Shown: in pieces, positions 27,309 through 36,657 of the stretch | Layout of the letters: the number at the start of each line of letters is the position of its first letter | Numbering within the stretch: position 1 is the first letter of the stretch | Source: Bacteroidota bacterium | Lineage (GTDB): Bacteria > Bacteroidota > Bacteroidia > Chitinophagales > Chitinophagaceae | Direction: 5' to 3' | Length of the DNA: 64,000 nt | Assembly: GCA_016706595.1 (NCBI GenBank) | Contig: JADJJH010000007.1 | Span: forward strand, 248,001 to 312,000 | Notes under the pieces: generated by a model | What the model saw: only the letters and a program-made list of their open reading frames with translations | Told to the model about the DNA's origin: nothing | Database searches by the model: none | Program-made: the position numbers and the translations under genes

Positions 27309-27316
27309 TATATTTG
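27309..27316 (+). promoter_or_regulatory. TATATTTG -7 box
   Basis: TATATTTG lies 20 bases before the ATG of the DUF4920 lipoprotein gene and probably drives the two-gene lipoprotein operon. Confidence 0.5.
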
Positions 27317-27336
27317 AGCATTAAAAACATAAACAC

Positions 27337-27831
27337 ATGAAAAAATTATTTGTACTTGCATTATCACTTGCCATCTTTAGTGCTTGTCAGAATACCGAAA
27401 CCAAAGAGACCGCTAAAGTTGAAAAAACAGATTCGGTGAAAGCACCCCAATTTTTTGGTGAGAAAATTACCGAAGACGGCGCACAACCTACCGATAGTTT
27501 AAAGTCTATGATGGGTGAAAATAAAGAATTGGCTTGTAAACTCAGCGGCGAAATAGATGCGGTTTGTCAGAAGAAAGGTTGTTGGATGGAATTGAAATCT
27601 GCCGCTGGCGAAAATATTCGGGTTACTTTTAAAGACTATGCTTTTTTTATGCCAAAAGATGCATCGGGGTTAACAGCTGTAGTTGATGGTATTGCGAAAG
27701 TAGAAGAAACTTCTGTCGCCGATTTACAAGAATATGCAAAAGACGACGGACAATCAAAAGAAGAAATTGCAGCAATTAAAGAACCTAAGCGCGAATTAGT
27801 ATTTGAAGCAAAAGGCGTGATTTTAAAATAA
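27337..27831 (+). CDS. DUF4920-type lipoprotein
   Basis: A 164-residue protein with a lipoprotein signal peptide (lipobox IFSAC, Cys16) followed by a short charged linker. The domain from about residue 50 resembles DUF4920: an OB-like fold with CQKKGCWMEL, RVTFKDYAFFMPKD and a KVEETSVADLQEYAKDDG segment. The Cys-x4-Cys pattern and KGCWM motif are characteristic. Function is unknown. The next gene, four bases downstream, encodes a heme-binding lipoprotein, so a periplasmic redox or metal role is possible; that is inference from context only. Confidence 0.75.
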   Translation: MKKLFVLALSLAIFSACQNTETKETAKVEKTDSVKAPQFFGEKITEDGAQPTDSLKSMMGENKELACKLSGEIDAVCQKKGCWMELKSAAGENIRVTFKDYAFFMPKDASGLTAVVDGIAKVEETSVADLQEYAKDDGQSKEEIAAIKEPKRELVFEAKGVILK

Positions 27832-27835
27832 GCAT

Positions 27836-28315
27836 ATGCGAAAAATATTACTAGCCGCTCTCTTCGTTTCAGTGAGTGCAATTATTTCTTGTTCTGAAGG
27901 TTCAAAAAAACCTGACCATGAATCGGCAAAATCAGAGAACACCGAAGATTGCGAAACTTCTACGATTAAAGATCCGAATGAAGTAAAACCTATGGCATTG
28001 ATGATGCGCACCATGGCCGATTACTGCGATACCATGCGTTTGAAAATAAACAAAGGTGAAAAAGTTGATTCAATAGCCTTTCCTCTTATGCCTTTTTGGA
28101 GCGCCGAACCTACAGATTCATCGGTATTAGAAACTCTATTTTTTGATAATGCCATCATCATACAAAATGCTTGGCGAAAATTAATGAGCAGTCCCGAAAA
28201 CCAAGCTGCCAATTATACCGCCGTTGTAGATGCTTGTGTTCATTGCCATAGTAGTTATTGCAGTGGCCCGTTAAGACGAATTCGTAAATTGAAGTTGGAT
28301 TATAAAGCTGAGTAG
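27836..28315 (+). CDS. Heme-binding (CxxCH) lipoprotein
   Basis: A 159-residue lipoprotein (signal MRKILLAALFVSVSAIISC, lipobox Cys near residue 19). A single CVHCH heme c attachment motif lies near residue 138 in DACVHCHSSYCSGPLRR. The protein is otherwise acidic and helical, with Met residues (PMALMMRTMADYC) near residue 60 that could provide a distal ligand, so it resembles a monoheme cytochrome c-prime-like fold. It forms an operon with the DUF4920 lipoprotein four bases upstream. The electron-transfer partner is unknown. Confidence 0.75.
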   Translation: MRKILLAALFVSVSAIISCSEGSKKPDHESAKSENTEDCETSTIKDPNEVKPMALMMRTMADYCDTMRLKINKGEKVDSIAFPLMPFWSAEPTDSSVLETLFFDNAIIIQNAWRKLMSSPENQAANYTAVVDACVHCHSSYCSGPLRRIRKLKLDYKAE

Positions 28316-28458
28316 ATTGGATTTTAGTTTTACTTTTTAAAATGAGAATTGTAAAAGCAAAGAGAATTACTTTGCCTAAAACATCATGAATTTAGAGTTT
28401 GGTTTGTATTTCTAATGATGTGTCTTTAATTATTGAAATACGACCAAATTTAATTTAT

Positions 28459-30143
28459 ATGAAGCATAGTTTAATTGTAGCAATCATTATACTTCTTTTT
28501 GTGATGGATGTAACAGCCACACCCGAAAATCGATTCCTCAATGCAAATTGGCAATTTCATAAAGTAGGTGCTAAACGATGGTTGCCTGCCACGGTACCCG
28601 GAACGATTCATACCGATTTAATAGACAATCATATTATCCCCGATCCATTTTATCGGGATAATGAAAAGAAAGTGCAATGGGTAAGTGATTGCGATTGGGA
28701 ATACAAATTACAATTCGAAACCGAAGCCGATAATTATGATGATTTGTACCCGATTTATTTACAATTCGATGGCTTAGATACCTATGCTGATGTTTACTTA
28801 AATGATAAACTTATTTTACAGTCGGTTAATATGTTTAGAACGTATTCGGTAGATATTTCAAAGCATATAATTGCTACAAATGAGTTGCGTATTGTTTTTC
28901 ATAGTGCTACAAAAATGGTTGATAGTTTGGCGAACTTATCATTACCCTTCATTCGACCTTGTGAAAATAATCGACATTATATTCGCAAAGCACAATATCA
29001 TTTTGGATGGGATTGGGCTCCCAAACTCACTACTTGCGGCATTTGGCGTGATATACAATTGATTTACTATAAACCACAACCCGAAACAGCACAATATTCC
29101 CCAGTTCGATTGGTTCAAGAAAGAGATTCAATCGGACAATCATTTTATTTTACAGTGAATAATAAACCGGTTTTTATGAAGGGTGCTAACTGGGTACCTG
29201 CCGATGTGTTTTTACCTCGTATAGGAAAAGATAAATACAGGAGTTTACTATTAGCTGCTAAAGAAGCCAATTTTAATATGCTTCGTGTTTGGGGTGGAGG
29301 TATTTACGAAGATGATTATTTTTACGAGCTATGCGATTCATTAGGCATTTATGTTTGGCAAGATTTTATGTTTGCCGGTGCCATGTATCCTGCCGATGAA
29401 AAAAGTATAGAGAATATAAAACAAGAAGCCATCGACAATATACTTCGTTTGCGTAAACATAAATGTATTGTCTTATGGTGTGGCAATAACGAAATTGATG
29501 AAGCTTGGCATAATTGGGGATGGCAAAAACAATTCAATATTTCGAATAACGACTCGACTAAATTATGGAAGGAGTATCAGAAAATATTTCACGAGCTTTT
29601 ACCTTCTTTAGTAAAGCAATACGATTCGGGCCGACAATACATTGCAAGTTCACCACTTTACGGATGGGGTAAACAAAAAGTATGACCCATGGTGATAGTC
29701 ATTATTGGGGCATGTGGTGGGGAATGGATTCAATTCAAAATATGCAAAAAAAGATACCACGGTTTATGAGTGAATATGGAATGCAAGCCATGCCCAATAT
29801 GGGAAGTATTTTGCAATTCACAATCAATGCCGATTTAGATACCGCTTCGGCCGTGATGAAGCTTCATCAAAAACATCCAACGGGCTATAGCACATTGCAT
29901 AAGTATTTGTTGATGGAAAAATTAGCGGTCAATAATTTTACATCTTTTATTGAGGCAACACAAGAATTACAAAGTCGTGCTTTGCAAACTGCTATTCAAG
30001 CACAACGAAATTCAAATGGAAGATGCATGGGCTCCTTACTTTGGCAGTTTAACGATTGTTGGCCGGTTTGCAGTTGGAGCATTATCGATTACTACGGACG
30101 GAAAAAGAAAGGGTTCGAAGTGGTTAAGCATGCATTTGAATAA
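28459..30143 (+). pseudogene. Beta-mannosidase (GH2), decayed
   Basis: The reading frame is broken in three ways compared with the usual protein of about 850 residues. First, the domain between GIWRDIQLIYY and VRLVQERDSIGQSFYF, normally about 100 residues, is reduced to a few. Second, a frameshift at about 29675-29685 separates SPLYGWGKQKV (stop) from MTHGDSHYWGMWW; adding one A to the A-run there restores the expected GKQKSMTHGDSHYW. Third, the frame ends at KHAFE, just after the catalytic barrel, without the C-terminal domains. The signal peptide (MKHSLIVAIIILLFVMDVTA), the acid/base motif GNNEIDEAW and the nucleophile motif SEYGMQ all survive. Probably once released mannose from mannan or N-glycans. 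Confidence 0.85.
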
Positions 30144-30281
30144 AAGTGGAGAAAGGGCGTCGGAGTTAAGAGTTGGAGGCTCGGGGTTCGATAAACGATA
30201 AAACAAACTCACACTTTAACAATCCCCCCCTTTTACATTTTCCTTACCATTTTTTTCTGTTAAAATAGAAAGTCAAATACT

Positions 30282-30289
30282 TAGCTTTG
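30282..30289 (+). promoter_or_regulatory. TAGCTTTG -7 box upstream of ddl
   Basis: TAGCTTTG lies 16 bases before the ddl ATG at 30306, consistent with a short-leader Bacteroidota promoter. Confidence 0.5.
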
Positions 30290-30305
30290 CGCCATTCTTT
30301 TACGC

Positions 30306-31304
30306 ATGAAAAAAAACATAGCTTTAGTAGCAGGTGGTTACTCCGGAGAGTACGCTATCTCAATCAAAACAGCCATTACCATCGAAAATAATATCGATAA
30401 GGAAAAGTATAATGTGTATAAAATAATTGTCGATAAACAACATTGGGCTTATACGAATGCCAACGGAGAGGTTACTGAAGTAGATCGACGTGATTTTAGC
30501 TTAAGCATTGACAATCAAAAGATTATTTTCGATACGGTTTTTATTGCTATTCATGGAACCCCTGGCGAAGATGGTAAATTTCAAGGTTATCTAGAAATGC
30601 TGGGTATTCCGTTTACATCATGTGGGGCTATTGTAGCCGGACTCACCTTCAACAAAATTTATTGTAATCGAGTCATTGCGCAAAGTAATTTAGTACATGT
30701 TTCAAAATCGTTGCATTTACATAAAGATAGAACTTGGCCTATCACAAAAATTCTTGAACAAATAACTTTACCCGTTTTTGTAAAACCGGCTGAAGGTGGC
30801 TCAAGTTTGGCAACCACCAAAGTAAAACATGCTGATGAAATGCAAGCAGCCCTTGATGCCGTTTACGCATTTGAGCCTCAAGCCATGATAGAAGAATATG
30901 TAAAAGGAAGAGAATTTAGTATCGGGGTTTATAAAACCAAAGGACTTATTCAAGCGCTTCCTGTTACAGAAATCATAAGCAGTAAAGAGTTTTTTGATTA
31001 TGAGGCAAAATACACACCAGGAGTGAGTAATGAAGTTACACCTGCCGAATTAGATATTACTATAGCCGAACTCATTGCCAATACAGCAAAAAATATTTAT
31101 GATGTGTTAAATTGCCGAGGCATTTGTAGGGTTGACTTTATCTTAGAAGAAAACACAAATAAATTATACTTTTTAGAGATAAACACAATACCCGGACAAA
31201 GTGAAAATAGTATTGTACCGCAACAAGTTCGCGCAATAGGTATGAACTTACAAGATTTTTATGGTGAATTGATTGAAGAATCACTTTCACAAGCAGCTAT
31301 CTAA
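30306..31304 (+). CDS. ddl: D-alanine--D-alanine ligase
   Basis: ATP-grasp ligase that makes the D-Ala-D-Ala dipeptide of peptidoglycan. Length 332 residues. Family blocks: HGTPGEDGKFQGYLEMLGIP near residue 79, the ATP-grasp lysine in VFVKPAEGGSS, the ligase loop region EEYVKGREFSIGVY, and the metal-binding LEINTIPGQSENSIVPQQ near the C-terminus. The residue at the position that separates Ala- from lactate/serine-preferring ligases cannot be judged by eye. Followed after 44 bases by a PASTA-domain protein, which fits a cell-wall theme. Confidence 0.96.
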   Translation: MKKNIALVAGGYSGEYAISIKTAITIENNIDKEKYNVYKIIVDKQHWAYTNANGEVTEVDRRDFSLSIDNQKIIFDTVFIAIHGTPGEDGKFQGYLEMLGIPFTSCGAIVAGLTFNKIYCNRVIAQSNLVHVSKSLHLHKDRTWPITKILEQITLPVFVKPAEGGSSLATTKVKHADEMQAALDAVYAFEPQAMIEEYVKGREFSIGVYKTKGLIQALPVTEIISSKEFFDYEAKYTPGVSNEVTPAELDITIAELIANTAKNIYDVLNCRGICRVDFILEENTNKLYFLEINTIPGQSENSIVPQQVRAIGMNLQDFYGELIEESLSQAAI

Positions 31305-31348
31305 AATATTCAACAAATCAATCGAATACCTTATTTTTACCCCATCAC

Positions 31349-32452
31349 ATGTTTCAAAGATCCTTTTTATTTAACCTATTAATTATGTTGCTGATTAGTG
31401 TCGGACTGCTTCTGGCATTTTTTAGTTCGTTGAATTGGCTTACCAATCATGGTCACCAAATTACCGTACCGAAGCTAATGGGCAAAAAAGTTGATAAGGC
31501 TATTGAAACCTTAGAAGATCTTGGATTTCGTATTGAAATAGATTCAACGTATAAATCAGATAAATCACCTTTAGAGGTTTTGTTTCAGGAACCCGAATCG
31601 GGCATGTCGGTAAAATATGGTAGAACGATTTTTTTAACCGTGAATCGAAAAACACCACCTTCAATTGCTATGCCTAATTTGGTAAACATGTCGTTTAGAA
31701 ATGCGATGCTTACTTTACATAGTTATTATCTCGAAATTGGCGATACCAACTATCGACCAGATGTAGCTGCCGGTGCTATTTTAGAACAATGGGTAAACGG
31801 GAAACCTATTTTACCCGGAACTATGGTTCCCTTCGGTACGCATATCGATTTAGTAGTTGGCGAGGGTTTATCAGGTGAAATTGAAGTGCCTAATTTAATA
31901 GGATTAAGCTGGAGCGAAACAAAAACCTTACTCGATTCATTAGCACTCACTGCCAATCCAATTTGGGAAGGCGCTATTACCGATAGCAATTCGGCCATTA
32001 TTTATATGCAACAACCCGAATCGGTGAATGAACTCGACTTTAAAAATTCGTTGCCTATGGGCGATATGGTTGATATACGCATTATGCAAAATCCTTCTCA
32101 AGAATTACTCGACCAAAATCAACCGGGTTCACAAAGATTGACAGGTGATGGAGAAGATACAAACCAAGTTAGCAACGATAGTCCGGAATTGAAGAAAGTT
32201 AAAGAGGATAGTGTAAAAAAACCGAAGATTCTTAAAGGGATGAATGTTCATAATCCGATTGTAGATCCGAAGGCGGCTAAAAATAATAAGTCGACTACAG
32301 ATAAGAATAAGACTACTAATTCCGTTAGTACAACAAAAAACCCCAAACCTGCTAAACCCGCCGTAAAAACCGGAAGCAGTGATAAAAAACCTGAACCGGT
32401 AAAAAAAACGCCCACGAAAACTAACGACGATATCTCTAATGATTATAATTAA
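31349..32452 (+). CDS. PASTA-domain membrane protein
   Basis: A 367-residue protein with one N-terminal membrane anchor (about residues 8-28), three PASTA domains (about 35-100, 105-170, 178-250; for example ITVPKLMGKKVDKAIETLEDLG and IEVPNLIGLSWSETKTLLDSL) and a Lys/Pro/Asn-rich, low-complexity tail from about residue 255. PASTA domains bind peptidoglycan fragments or mediate septal contacts in Ser/Thr kinases and penicillin-binding proteins. Neither a kinase nor a transpeptidase domain is present. The position directly after ddl supports a cell-wall link. Stop and next start are three bases apart. Confidence 0.88.
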   Translation: MFQRSFLFNLLIMLLISVGLLLAFFSSLNWLTNHGHQITVPKLMGKKVDKAIETLEDLGFRIEIDSTYKSDKSPLEVLFQEPESGMSVKYGRTIFLTVNRKTPPSIAMPNLVNMSFRNAMLTLHSYYLEIGDTNYRPDVAAGAILEQWVNGKPILPGTMVPFGTHIDLVVGEGLSGEIEVPNLIGLSWSETKTLLDSLALTANPIWEGAITDSNSAIIYMQQPESVNELDFKNSLPMGDMVDIRIMQNPSQELLDQNQPGSQRLTGDGEDTNQVSNDSPELKKVKEDSVKKPKILKGMNVHNPIVDPKAAKNNKSTTDKNKTTNSVSTTKNPKPAKPAVKTGSSDKKPEPVKKTPTKTNDDISNDYN

Positions 32453-32455
32453 TTC

Positions 32456-34282
32456 TTGCATTTGAAACCAATACTTTTCTTTTTATTGTTGATATCTGGC
32501 GAAATTATTGCCCAAGAAAGCGTTATTCCACTTCAGGCAAATCGCTCACTTGAACATAGCAAACGAACCTCTTTCGCAAAAAAAACACGTGCCATTTTAC
32601 CATTTGTAGATGATTTCTCTTATCCTGGCCCTTACCCTGATGCCGCCTTATGGGTAGATTCTCAAGCGTATATAAATAATACTATGAGCGCCACGCCTAT
32701 GACTCGTGGAATTGCAACTTTAGATGGCTTAAATGCCGTTGGCAGACCCTATGTTGAACAACAATTTCAATCGGGATATGCAGACAGCTTAACCAGTGTA
32801 CCGATTGATTTATCATCTTATTCAACAAGCAGCAATATTTATCTCAGTTTTTTTTATCAGCCTCAGGGATTAGGTTTTGCACCTGAATCGGCTGATAGTT
32901 TGTATTTATTTTTTAAGAATAAACAAAACCAATGGGTACGAATGTGGGAAACCAGAGGCACACCACTTCAAATTTTTAAGCCCATTATGAAACCGGTTAC
33001 CGATACACAATTCCTGCACAGTAATTTTCAATTTAGGTTTGTAAACTGGGCATCTTTAAATATCAATGATGATGTTTGGAACCTCGATTATATCAAGTTG
33101 GATGCCAACCGACCCGATAACGATAGTATCATGAATGATATTGCATTTACCGTTGAGCCAACTTCTATTCTCAAAAATTACCAGTCTATGCCATACCGAC
33201 ATTTCATGGTAAATCAAGCGAATGAACTTTCTACTAAACAAGATGTTGAAGTCAGGAATTTGCATGAAGTACCCAAAAGTGTTACGGTAAATTTAAATGC
33301 CATAGAGTTGAATTCATCAACTGCAGTCAATTCTCAAACTTTACCAACTACTGCTGTTGCTGCGAAATCGTATTTCGGATTTAATTTGCTTTCTTATCCC
33401 ATTACGTATACTGCGCCTAATATTCATAGCAAAGTAGTGGTTCGAAATACATATTTTTTCCCTTCAGTAGGTATAAATGATGTTCAACAAAATGATACCA
33501 TTATACGCGATGCCATATTTGATAATTACTTTGCTTATGATGATGGAAGTGCCGAGAAATCGTATTTTTTATTAAACGCCATTAACTTTCCTTCTAAAAC
33601 GGCTATAGATTTTACGCTCAATGAACCCGATACCTTGCGAGGTATGATGGTACATTTTGGAGCACAAGTGCCTACTGCTGCCGGAAAATATTTTTCAATG
33701 GTTTTATATAAATCCTTAGGCAGCGGTGCCATTAACGATAGCATTATTTTGCAAGAAGATTTATTTCAGGTGCAATACGAACCATCCTACAATGGATTTT
33801 CGACCTATGCTTTTACCAATCCACCGGTATTAGCCGCCGGTACATATTATATTGGCATTACGCAACCTGCTAACTTTGGTAGCGATAGTATTTATTATGG
33901 TTTGGATGTAAATACAAATACTAGCGCACAGCATCTTTCGTATAATGTAGATGGTACTTGGTATAATTCTACCATTACCGGTACCGTGATGATGAGACCT
34001 ATCGTAGGACAAGCATTTACACCGACCAAAGTACAAACCATCACAAAAAATAGAACTGAACTTCAGTTGTATCCAAACCCGGTGAACGACTTAGTGCAAA
34101 TCGTTAGCGCGCAAGAATTACAAACTACTTGTGCAGTGTATACTCTGGATGGTAAATTTGAAGGCTATACTAAAATAGATAATCATAGTTTGCATATGGC
34201 TCAATTTAATAGCGGTATGCATTTGTTGGTATTTACCGATAAACGAGGAAATCGAATGTCAAAAATCATAAACAAGTTATAA
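32456..34282 (+). CDS. T9SS cargo protein with type A sorting domain
   Basis: A 608-residue exported protein. There is no in-frame ATG at the 5' end; the start is TTG at 32456 or 32462, both preceding the signal peptide KPILFFLLLISGEIIAQ. The central part is beta-rich and unassigned, with a jelly-roll-like segment around VDDFSYPGPYPDAALWVD (residues 50-200). A type A T9SS domain covers about residues 533-608, beginning LQLYPNPVNDLVQIV and ending MSKIINKL. Probably surface-attached or secreted. It is sandwiched without gaps between the PASTA and rhodanese genes, so the three are likely one transcript. Confidence 0.85.
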   Translation: MHLKPILFFLLLISGEIIAQESVIPLQANRSLEHSKRTSFAKKTRAILPFVDDFSYPGPYPDAALWVDSQAYINNTMSATPMTRGIATLDGLNAVGRPYVEQQFQSGYADSLTSVPIDLSSYSTSSNIYLSFFYQPQGLGFAPESADSLYLFFKNKQNQWVRMWETRGTPLQIFKPIMKPVTDTQFLHSNFQFRFVNWASLNINDDVWNLDYIKLDANRPDNDSIMNDIAFTVEPTSILKNYQSMPYRHFMVNQANELSTKQDVEVRNLHEVPKSVTVNLNAIELNSSTAVNSQTLPTTAVAAKSYFGFNLLSYPITYTAPNIHSKVVVRNTYFFPSVGINDVQQNDTIIRDAIFDNYFAYDDGSAEKSYFLLNAINFPSKTAIDFTLNEPDTLRGMMVHFGAQVPTAAGKYFSMVLYKSLGSGAINDSIILQEDLFQVQYEPSYNGFSTYAFTNPPVLAAGTYYIGITQPANFGSDSIYYGLDVNTNTSAQHLSYNVDGTWYNSTITGTVMMRPIVGQAFTPTKVQTITKNRTELQLYPNPVNDLVQIVSAQELQTTCAVYTLDGKFEGYTKIDNHSLHMAQFNSGMHLLVFTDKRGNRMSKIINKL

Positions 34283-34593
34283 TGCAAGATATTTCTGTAC
34301 ACGAATTGAAGCAACGTAAAGATGCCGGAGAGGAGTTATATATAATTGATGTGCGCGAACCAGCCGAATATGAAGCGGTGAATATGGGAGCCATTTTAAT
34401 TCCGTTAGGACAAATTTTAAATGCACAAATAGATGAAATTGAAGATTGGAAAGATAAAGAGTTGATAGTTCATTGTCGCAGTGGCGTTCGCAGCGTAACC
34501 GCCTGTGTAATGTTAGAGCAATTAGGTTTTACCAATACAAAAAATTTAGTAGGCGGTATTTTAGCTTGGGAAGCGTTGAAGAATCAGGGATGA
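34282..34593 (+). CDS. Rhodanese-like single-domain protein
   Basis: A 103-residue cytoplasmic rhodanese module. The active-site loop is HCRSGVRS, with the catalytic Cys near residue 67, and the N-terminal CH2A block reads YIIDVREPAEYEAVNMGAI. Single-domain rhodaneses carry or transfer persulfide sulfur; the physiological partner is not evident. The ATG overlaps the preceding TAA by one base, so it is probably translated by reinitiation or coupling after the T9SS cargo gene. Confidence 0.93.
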   Translation: MQDISVHELKQRKDAGEELYIIDVREPAEYEAVNMGAILIPLGQILNAQIDEIEDWKDKELIVHCRSGVRSVTACVMLEQLGFTNTKNLVGGILAWEALKNQG

Positions 34594-34639
34594 TAATTGA
34601 TGTTAGGAATTAGCAGTGAATTCACCGAACCCCGAACCC

Positions 34640-35293
34640 CTACTTCTTAGTAACCTTCATACTAATAATCCTCACATCTTCAATAGGGCGATCTGAAGCG
34701 GCGCAGGCAGTATGTGAAATTTTTTCGAGTACATCAAAACCTTCCACTAATTGTCCGAATACAGTATATGCACCATCTAAATGTGGAGTGCCTCCATTGG
34801 TTTTATAGTCATTGCGAACTTGCTCTGTATATTTTTTCCCTTTACTTGCTTCCAATTTATTTAAGTCGTCGTCGGTAAAAGTTTTGCCTTGCACAATATA
34901 AAACTGACACCCACTTGATGCTTTCTCGGGGTTATTATCTCGAGCTGCTGCAAGGGCTCCTTTTTTATGATAAAAAGTATCCATAAACTCGGCAGGCACT
35001 TTATAGCCTACATCGCCATTGCCCAGCATTTTTCCACTTTCAGCACGCTTGCTATCAGGGTCGCCACCTTGTATCATAAAGTTCGGTATTACACGATGAA
35101 ATAAAAGACTATCATAAAAACCTTCGTCGGCAAGTTTTAAAAAATTTTCGCTGTGTTGTGGCGTTTCTTTAAATACTTCTACTTTCATGGTACCCATCGT
35201 AGTTTCGATGGTTACAAATTTATTTTTATGTTTTTTTGCGAAACTTGCAAATGATAAACTTAGTAAAATAGAAAGGATAAGAATTCGTTTCAT
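34640..35293 (-). CDS. Exported cyclophilin-type peptidyl-prolyl isomerase
   Basis: A 217-residue protein with a signal peptide ending near residue 20 (LSLSFASFAKK) and a complete cyclophilin domain: VTIETTMGTMKVEVF, the active-site block FHRVIPNFMIQGGDP, SSGCQFYIV and a C-terminal VFGQLVEGFDVLEKI. Arg in FHRVIP is the catalytic arginine. It would assist proline isomerisation in periplasmic folding. It converges with the rhodanese gene and stands alone on the minus strand. Confidence 0.95.
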   Translation of the reverse strand: MKRILILSILLSLSFASFAKKHKNKFVTIETTMGTMKVEVFKETPQHSENFLKLADEGFYDSLLFHRVIPNFMIQGGDPDSKRAESGKMLGNGDVGYKVPAEFMDTFYHKKGALAAARDNNPEKASSGCQFYIVQGKTFTDDDLNKLEASKGKKYTEQVRNDYKTNGGTPHLDGAYTVFGQLVEGFDVLEKISHTACAASDRPIEDVRIISMKVTKK

Positions 35294-35407
35294 ATGTTTT
35301 GTATACGTGCTTTTAATTGAGTGGTAAAAATAGAATTTATTCTGAAGAAGGAAAGATATCTCTCAAATCTTTTGAATGGAATATAATTTAGTAATCATGA
35401 AGCGTTT

Positions 35408-35506
35408 GTGGCAAGGATAGAGGCGGTACCCCGCTGCGTTGTAAAATTATTTTTTTATGTATACTTACGAATGCAGCGGAGTATAAGCCGATAGCCTGTG
35501 TGCCAC
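35408..35506 (+). repeat. Structured intergenic repeat, family 2 copy 1
   Basis: Terminal arms GTGGCA (35408) and TGCCAC (35506) pair. Inside, GGTACCCC opposes GGAGTATAAGCC, and CCGCTGCGTTGTAA pairs with TTACGAATGCAGCGG as the central stem. The flanking words GGCAAGGAT and AGCCGATAGCCTGT reappear in the minus-strand copy at 46815-46941, where the stems have different sequences that still pair. It lies between the cyclophilin gene and ribF. Confidence 0.8.
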
Positions 35507-35542
35507 CCAAAAAATCTCACACAAACTGCCTTTGTTTTGAAC

Positions 35543-35550
35543 TACATTTG
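35543..35550 (+). promoter_or_regulatory. TACATTTG -7 box of ribF
   Basis: TACATTTG lies 15 bases upstream of the ATG at 35566. It supports that start rather than the longer frame beginning at 35500, which would start inside the structured repeat. Confidence 0.5.
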
Positions 35551-35565
35551 TGGCACAATAGCATC

Positions 35566-36492
35566 ATGCGAGTTTATAGAGGATTAGATGTCTTACCCGA
35601 TTTCAGAAACCCCGTTATTACCATTGGTACCTTTGATGGCGTACATGTAGGACATACAAGTATAATTAATCGACTTTGTACACGAGCCAATGAAGTGAAT
35701 GGTGAAAGTGTTATTATTACCTTTGAGCCGCATCCTCGCTTAGTACTTTCGAATCATACAACGCCCATTGAATTATTATATTCATTGGATGAAAAGATTG
35801 AAGCACTTTCCAAAATGAATGTCGACAACTTGGTGGTGGTTCCTTTTACCAAAGTGTTTGCCGAATTAAGTGCAAAAGATTATATCGAGGATTTTTTAGT
35901 GCATCATTTTAAGCCCCATACTTTTATAATTGGTTACGATCATCATTTTGGAAAGAACCGACAAGGCAATTTTGATTTGTTGAATGCAGTGAAGGGGCAA
36001 TATGGATTTAATTTAGAAGAAATTCCAGTACAAGAAATTACCCATGTTGCGGTTTCATCAACCAAAATACGTGAAGCTTTGCATCGTGGCGATATTACAC
36101 AAGCCAATACTTTATTAGGCAAGCCTTTTGTGTTACACGGACAAGTTGTACATGGTGAACAAAAGGGTAGATTATTAGGATTTCCAACAGCTAATTTGCA
36201 AATTATGGAAACCCATAAATTAATTCCAGCAAATGGAGTATATGCTGTATTCGCTGAGGTAAATCATCGAATGTATAAAGGCATGATGAATATCGGTATT
36301 CGTCCAACTATTAATAATTTGCACCAACGAAGTATTGAAGTGCATATGTTTGATTTTGATGAAGAAATTTATCAGCAAACGATAGGTGTTCAAATGTTAC
36401 ATCGATTGCGTGATGAAAAAAAGTTCGAAAGTATTGAGGGTTTGATACAACAGTTGCATGAAGACAAATCAATTGCGTTACAAATTTTATGA
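35566..36492 (+). CDS. ribF: Bifunctional riboflavin kinase/FMN adenylyltransferase
   Basis: Converts riboflavin to FMN and FAD. The adenylyltransferase half starts with the nucleotide-binding ITIGTFDGVHVGH (about residues 17-29); the C-terminal half is the riboflavin kinase, with GRLLGFPTANLQ and the ANGVYAVFAEV strand. Length from ATG 35566 is 308 residues, normal for RibF. The longer frame from 35500 adds residues encoded by the structured repeat and is rejected. The gene stands alone. Confidence 0.96.
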   Translation: MRVYRGLDVLPDFRNPVITIGTFDGVHVGHTSIINRLCTRANEVNGESVIITFEPHPRLVLSNHTTPIELLYSLDEKIEALSKMNVDNLVVVPFTKVFAELSAKDYIEDFLVHHFKPHTFIIGYDHHFGKNRQGNFDLLNAVKGQYGFNLEEIPVQEITHVAVSSTKIREALHRGDITQANTLLGKPFVLHGQVVHGEQKGRLLGFPTANLQIMETHKLIPANGVYAVFAEVNHRMYKGMMNIGIRPTINNLHQRSIEVHMFDFDEEIYQQTIGVQMLHRLRDEKKFESIEGLIQQLHEDKSIALQIL

Positions 36493-36657
36493 GGTATGCA
36501 GTATTCAAAGGGTGTTAAGTAATAGTACAATTAGGTTACTTTACAATAATTTTGAGGTAGGTACAATTCCATGGTGCACATTGGTGGAAACAAAAGCCTG
36601 CTTGTTGACCATTGCAATTAAAAAAATGTATGAAAAATGTATCTAGGAAGAATTCTT

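Noticed and set aside
29670..29690. Programmed frameshift in the beta-mannosidase
   Set aside because: The frame also lacks an internal domain and its C-terminal domains, and there is no slippery heptamer with a downstream structure; decay or sequencing error is simpler.
35500..35565. Extended N-terminus for ribF
   Set aside because: It starts within the structured repeat and upstream of the TACATTTG box; the ATG at 35566 gives the normal RibF start.
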